Shown piece after piece: positions 59,801-64,000 of a stretch of DNA of 64,000 nt; within the stretch, counting starts at the first letter, position 1, and every line of letters starts with the position of its first letter. The DNA is from Mesorhizobium sp. AR02 (GTDB lineage: Bacteria; Pseudomonadota; Alphaproteobacteria; Rhizobiales; Rhizobiaceae), in assembly GCF_024746835.1 (NCBI RefSeq), contig NZ_CP080531.1, positions 5,290,001 through 5,354,000 of the forward strand, given 5' to 3'. A program made the translations under genes and the position numbers. The notes below the pieces were generated by a model. The model did no database searches, had not been told where the DNA came from, and worked only from the letters and a program-made list of their open reading frames with translations.

Positions 59801-62800
59801 TCAGAACTTGACGCTGAGGTTTGCCCTGGCGCCGTTATCGACACTGCCGTCGCCGAACTGACCGGAATAGGACAGGCCGAGCGTGGCATTGGGCGACATC
59901 TTCATGTCGATGCCGGCTTCGATGACGGCGGCATCCCTGGCGATCGGCACGCCGGCGATGGTGAAGGCGTCGCCGCCGGCGAAGGCAAAGGTCGAAGTCG
60001 GCGTGACATCGCCGAATGCATGGCGCCAGCCGAGTATGCCGCGCGCAGTGGCATTGACGCCGCCAAGCGCAAAATCGGTCGAGCCGCGTAAGCCGAGCGT
60101 GGTGAAGGTGGCGTTGGTGCTTGTGCCGGTGCTGGTCAAGGCCGCAGCACCGCCGGTTTCGCTGAAGCCATCAGTATGCACGCTGACATAGGCGAGGTTG
60201 GCGAAGGGTTCGAAGTGGAACTGCCCGGCATCGGCCTTGTAGGCGAGCTCGCCGAACACCTGCGCCGTGCCGGCATCGTAGTCGGCTGACAGCCCATCTG
60301 CGAAGCCATTGAAGGCAACCGAGCGCTTTGTCGACAAACTGCTCCAGCTGTAGGCGGCGCCGGTGCGGAAGGCGATGGCGCCCCAATTGGTGCCGCCATA
60401 GAGGCCGAGATGATAATTGTCGCTCTTGCCGGAAGAATTGCGGTCAGCGGCATCGAAGCTCGAATGGCTGTAGCCGCCGAGAACACCGACGCGCCAACCG
60501 CCGAGCAGCGTATCGGCGCCGGCCAGCAGGCCGCCGGTCGAACGATCGAACGCAGCGGCGTTGCCGTCACCATCCGTGTTGCCCCATGAACCAAAAGCCT
60601 GACCCCAGACGGCGAAGCGATCGGTGTCGGCGGCGACCATTTCGGGGCCGCCCTCGCCATAGGCCATGACCGGCAGGGCCGCCCCGCTGCCATCGCCGAA
60701 GGCCGCAGCGATGCGGTTGCTGGCGGCGTCACGGATGAAGCTGGAGTCTTCGAGCAGCATGCCCTTGGCCGAGGCATGGATTTCACCCGACAGCTGGTCG
60801 AAGGCGGCTTGCGCAACCGCTTCGCTCGGCAGGCCCATAATGGCGTCAAAGAGCGGATTGCCGCTGCCCAGGCTCTCAGTGCCGCCGCCGGTGGCGATCT
60901 GGTTGGGTGTCAGGCCGACGGCGGCGAAGGACTTTGCCTGCACCACATCGAGATAGACATGCGTCGCGTCGTAATTGGCGACAAGGCCGATGAACGGGCC
61001 GGCCCCGTTGAGGGTGTAGGTGCCGACGACGCCCGTATCGGCTTGCAGCACCGTGTAATGCGTGCCCGGCACATAAGGCGCTGCATCCGTCTTGACCACG
61101 TCGAGGACAGCGCCGGCGGCGATCGTCGCCGTGCCGTCGCCAGGATGAGGTCGGACTGGCCGGCCGTGGTGAGCTCGACCTGGTAGATCGAGCCCGCTGC
61201 CTGGCCGATGTCGCCCGCGACATTGAGGGTGCCGATCGAATTGCCCGGTGCGATGATGCCGCCGGACTGTGCGACGATGCCGCCCACCGTGCCGTTGCCG
61301 CCCAGCGTGCCGCCCGAGATCGTCACCAGCGAGCCGGCCAGCGAACCGTTCACGCCAGCCGTCCGCCGCTCACATTGGTGGCGCCGGTGAAGCCGCTCGA
61401 ATCGGCGGTCAGATTGGTGTTGCCGGCGATCTGGTTGATCGTGCCCGCGCCGCTCATCGCCGCAGCGAAGATGTAGTTGGCGTCGGTGTGGTTGAAGTTG
61501 ATCGTACCCGCGCCCGGTCCGAACTGGATACTCGCGGCATTGAGCGAGCCGGCGGCCGTCGCCGGCGATCCGCCCGCAGCACCGATGTTCAGCGTGCCGA
61601 TGGAGCCCGCCAGGCCGGCGATGTTGACCACACCGCCGGCCGACACAGTGCCGCCATTCGCAATCGTCAGCGTGCCTGGGCCAAAACCACCGACATTGAG
61701 ATTTCCGCTATTGGCCCACGTCGAGTTGGTGCCGCTGATGCTGGCCATGCCGATGGACCCGGCACTGCCGCCCACAAAGCCATCCGTGTTGGCGACCTTG
61801 CCGCCATTCGAGACGATCAATGAGCCCGTACCACGCTGGCCGACAAAAAGGAGGCTGCTGTTGGTCCAGGTCGATCCCGCGCCGCTGACTGTTGCCGTGC
61901 CCACGGAACCGGCGTCAAAGCTCAGATAGCCAGCAGTGCTGGTGACCTTACCGCCGTTTGAGATCGCGAGCGTTCCAGTGCCGTCTGCGCCGACAGTGAG
62001 GGAAGAATTGTTGGTCCAAACCGAGCCGATACCGTCGACCGTGACCGAGCCGCTGGCACCCACGTCGACGCCGACAACGCCTCCCTGGCTGACGACGCTG
62101 CCGCCGTTGCTGATTGCCAGCGTGCCCGTACCAAGATTGCCGACGGTGAGATTGCCGCTGTTGGTCCAGGTCGAGCCGGCGCCGTCGACAAAGACCGTGC
62201 CGGTCGAGGCGGCACCATAGCCAACATAGGTCGAACCGCTGCTGACCGCGCCGCCGTTCGAGATCGACAGCGTGCCCGTGCTGAGGCCGCCGACATACAT
62301 GTCCGCGCTGGTCCAGGTCGAGCCGGCATTGGCGACCGACACCATGCCGCTCGAGCCAATCGAATTGCCGATATAGGCCGTGTCGTTGCTGACCGCGCCG
62401 CCATTGGTGATCGCCAAGGTGCCGGCGCCGAAATCGCCAATGGCCAGGTTGGAACTGTTGGTCCAGGTCGAACCGGCACCGTCGACGAACACCATGCCGG
62501 TCGAGCCTGCGATCGCACCGACAACTCCCCCGCCATTGCTGACGGCGCCGCCATGGCTGATCGCCAGCGTGCCGGTGCCGAGATCGCCGACAGACAGCGA
62601 TCCGCTGCTGGTCCAGGTCGAGCCGGCGCCATCGACGAACACCATGCCGGTCGAGCCCGCCAAGTGGCCGATATGGGCCGAGGCGTTGCTGACGGCGCCG
62701 CCGTTCGAGACCGTCAACGTTCCCGCGCCTTGATCGCCGACGAACAGATTGGAACTGTTTGTCCAGCTCGAGCCCGCACCGTCGACCGTCACCATGCCGT

Positions 62801-63461
62801 TGGAACCTACATGCCAACCGATGGTGCCCGTGGCATTGCTGACCGCGCCGCCCTTGGTGACAACAAGCGTGCCCGTGCCATGTTCGGCGATGTAAAGGTC
62901 GCCGCTGTTGGTCCAGGTTGAGCCGCTCCCGTCGACGGTCGCTGTGCCGGTGCCACCGTAACCGACATGACCCACGGTGTCGCTGACAGCGCCGCCGTTC
63001 GAGATCGTCAAGGTGCCGGTGCTGTTCGTACTCGACGCAAGGAAAAGGTCCGAACTGTTGTTCCAGGCCGAGCCTGCTCCCGTAACGGTCACGACCCCGC
63101 TGGCGTTCGAAAGATAGCCGACATAGCCGGCGGTGCTGGCGAGCGTGCCGCCGTTTTTGATCGTCAGCGAGCCTGTGTAGCTCGCAATGGTGCCAAGAAA
63201 CAGATAATGCGCGGTCGCGTTTGTCCCGCTTATCACGGTCGGATTCGGGAACGTCGGATTGAGCAAGACGTCGTCACCCGACGTGGGAACAGTGCTGTTT
63301 TTCCAGTTTCCGGCGGTGAACCAGTCCGTGGAGGTGGCGCCGGTCCATATCTCGTCAGCCGAGGCAGTGATTGGCTGGCCAAGACAGGCCAGCGCGGTCG
63401 ACGTCAGCGCCAGATACTTCAACGCCTTCGCCTTGCGGCTTCCAAATTCGTGCTGCGGCAT
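59801..63461 (-). pseudogene. Type V autotransporter (repeat passenger plus beta-barrel), two frameshifts
   Basis: Reading from 63461, the passenger starts with an extended signal peptide (YLALTSTALACLGQPITASA) and DEIWTGATSTDWFTAGNWKN. It then has about ten 48-52-residue repeats and ends NVSGGRLA at a stop near 61351. The next frame continues NGSLAGSLVTISGGTLGGNG up to about 61140. The third frame carries VVKTDAAPYVPGTHYTVLQA and the autotransporter barrel (about 280 residues), ending in Phe (LSVKF) as outer-membrane proteins do. Both breaks are single-base losses in the same direction, each next to ctggcg. Without them the protein would be about 1220 residues and surface exposed. A sequencing error is possible. 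Confidence 0.8.
61677..63173 (-). repeat. Ten tandem about 150-bp passenger repeats
   Basis: Each unit of 48-52 codons follows the pattern GTLxISNGGAVS, about 10 residues, GSTGMVxVDGAGSTWTNS, then LxVGxxGT. A partial eleventh follows. These are beta-helix rungs of the autotransporter passenger. Confidence 0.85.
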
Positions 63462-63681
63462 TCAATCCCCTGACGTGGCAGTCGTTTCACCCTGAGCTGA
63501 CATGTCACCGGCGTCAGGCTGTTGTCTTGGGCAGGGCCGCACTGGAATTGGACTGGAGCGAAGTGCGGTGGCTTTTCCGCGCACTGTGATGGTTTGGCAC
63601 TATCGCCGCCTCGGGCGCGGCTGGAGGAGCGGCCTCCGTCTCGGAAGGAAGGGAAATCGCGCCGCCCGTCCGGCAGCGGAA

Positions 63682-64000
63682 CTATCTCACACTCGTTGGC
63701 GTGTAGCCGAAGCGGCGGCGGAAACAGCGGTTGAAGTAGGACACATCGCTGAATCCGCTTATCAGCGCAATTTCGCTGACGCGCAGGGCGTCATTGTGCC
63801 TTTGCGAGAGCATCTTGCGTGCTCCCTGCAAGCGCTGTTCGAGAACACGTTCAGAAAAGCTGATGCCTGTCTCCTGGAGCAGATCCTGGACATAGCGCGC
63901 CGATAGCCCGAGTTCTTTCGCGACGCCTTGCGCGGAGATGCCGGGGTTGGCGAAATTGTCGGTGATCTTGGCCAGAATTGCCTGCAGTCTCGCCGCCCGC
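63682..64000 (-). CDS. AraC-family transcriptional regulator, N-terminus beyond window
   Basis: The reading frame is open from the right edge to a TAG at 63682-63684. The visible 105 residues are the C-terminal AraC/XylS DNA-binding domain with two helix-turn-helices: ISAQGVAKELGLSARYVQDL and the diagnostic VSEIALISGFSDVSYFNRCF, then RRRFGYTPTSVR. The sensor domain is outside the window. It is upstream of the broken autotransporter on the same strand, with 220 bp between. Confidence 0.92.
   Translation of the reverse strand, partial: RAARLQAILAKITDNFANPGISAQGVAKELGLSARYVQDLLQETGISFSERVLEQRLQGARKMLSQRHNDALRVSEIALISGFSDVSYFNRCFRRRFGYTPTSVR

Noticed and set aside
61677..63173. Regular 150-bp periodicity that could suggest a CRISPR-like array
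   Set aside because: The repeats are in-frame protein repeats without short identical repeats and unique spacers, and no cas genes are present.

Overview
The window looks like chromosomal DNA of a rhizobial alphaproteobacterium, most likely Mesorhizobium or a close relative. The evidence is high GC with strong third-position bias, three DUF680-type secreted miniproteins (a family expanded in Mesorhizobium), a minCDE operon with a TTAA-N7-TTAA CtrA-type box, and dispersed intergenic mosaic palindromes of the rhizobial RIME type. No rRNA, tRNA or CRISPR array was seen.

Layout. 1-7.9 kb: a nucleoside hydrolase running off the left edge, a coiled-coil protein with three near-identical 53-residue repeats, a Gly-rich secreted protein, a DUF1036 protein, an acyl-CoA synthetase and a serine hydrolase. 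7.96-13.0 kb: two head-to-tail copies of a 2521-bp IS91-like element, each with a tyrosine recombinase and an HUH transposase. 13.2-21.4 kb: DUF5939/class III cyclase, cupin, monooxygenase-like and methyltransferase genes, an MFS remnant, a membrane protein, and a LysR gene divergent from two SDRs and a tautomerase. 21.4-31.4 kb: mosaic repeats hit by two insertion sequences (a decayed ISAs1-type and an IS4-type). Between them lie a KamA-type radical SAM gene and a convergent operon of a Pls/PosA-like synthetase (A-T-six TM-C-like), a GNAT enzyme and a 4'-phosphopantetheinyl transferase. 31.4-37.8 kb: small secreted proteins (three DUF680 types), an MBL-fold enzyme, a TPR protein, DoxX, a DUF2934-like protein, and two copies of a 49-residue gene that encode the same protein but differ at 12 silent positions. 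37.9-41.1 kb: an AT-richer island with a methyltransferase-like protein and two HEPN-like proteins (Rx4H motifs), abutting the minC promoter. 41.1-43.2 kb: minCDE. 43.4-56.9 kb: a two-component system, a divergent Spy/CpxP-like gene, and a five-gene efflux operon (adaptor, RND, adaptor, RND, outer-membrane factor). 56.9-64 kb: an LpxO-like hydroxylase, an EamA exporter, a short segment flanked by a 44-bp direct repeat, an autotransporter broken by two frameshifts, and the C-terminal half of an AraC regulator running off the right edge.

The two most interesting loci are (a) the Pls-like synthetase/PPTase/GNAT operon next to a lysine-aminomutase-like gene, which could make a cationic, possibly beta-lysine-containing isopeptide product, and (b) the HEPN/methyltransferase island beside minCDE, which could be an uncharacterised defence or toxin-antitoxin locus. 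Both functions are inferences. All family assignments rest on motifs read by eye; no database search was run.
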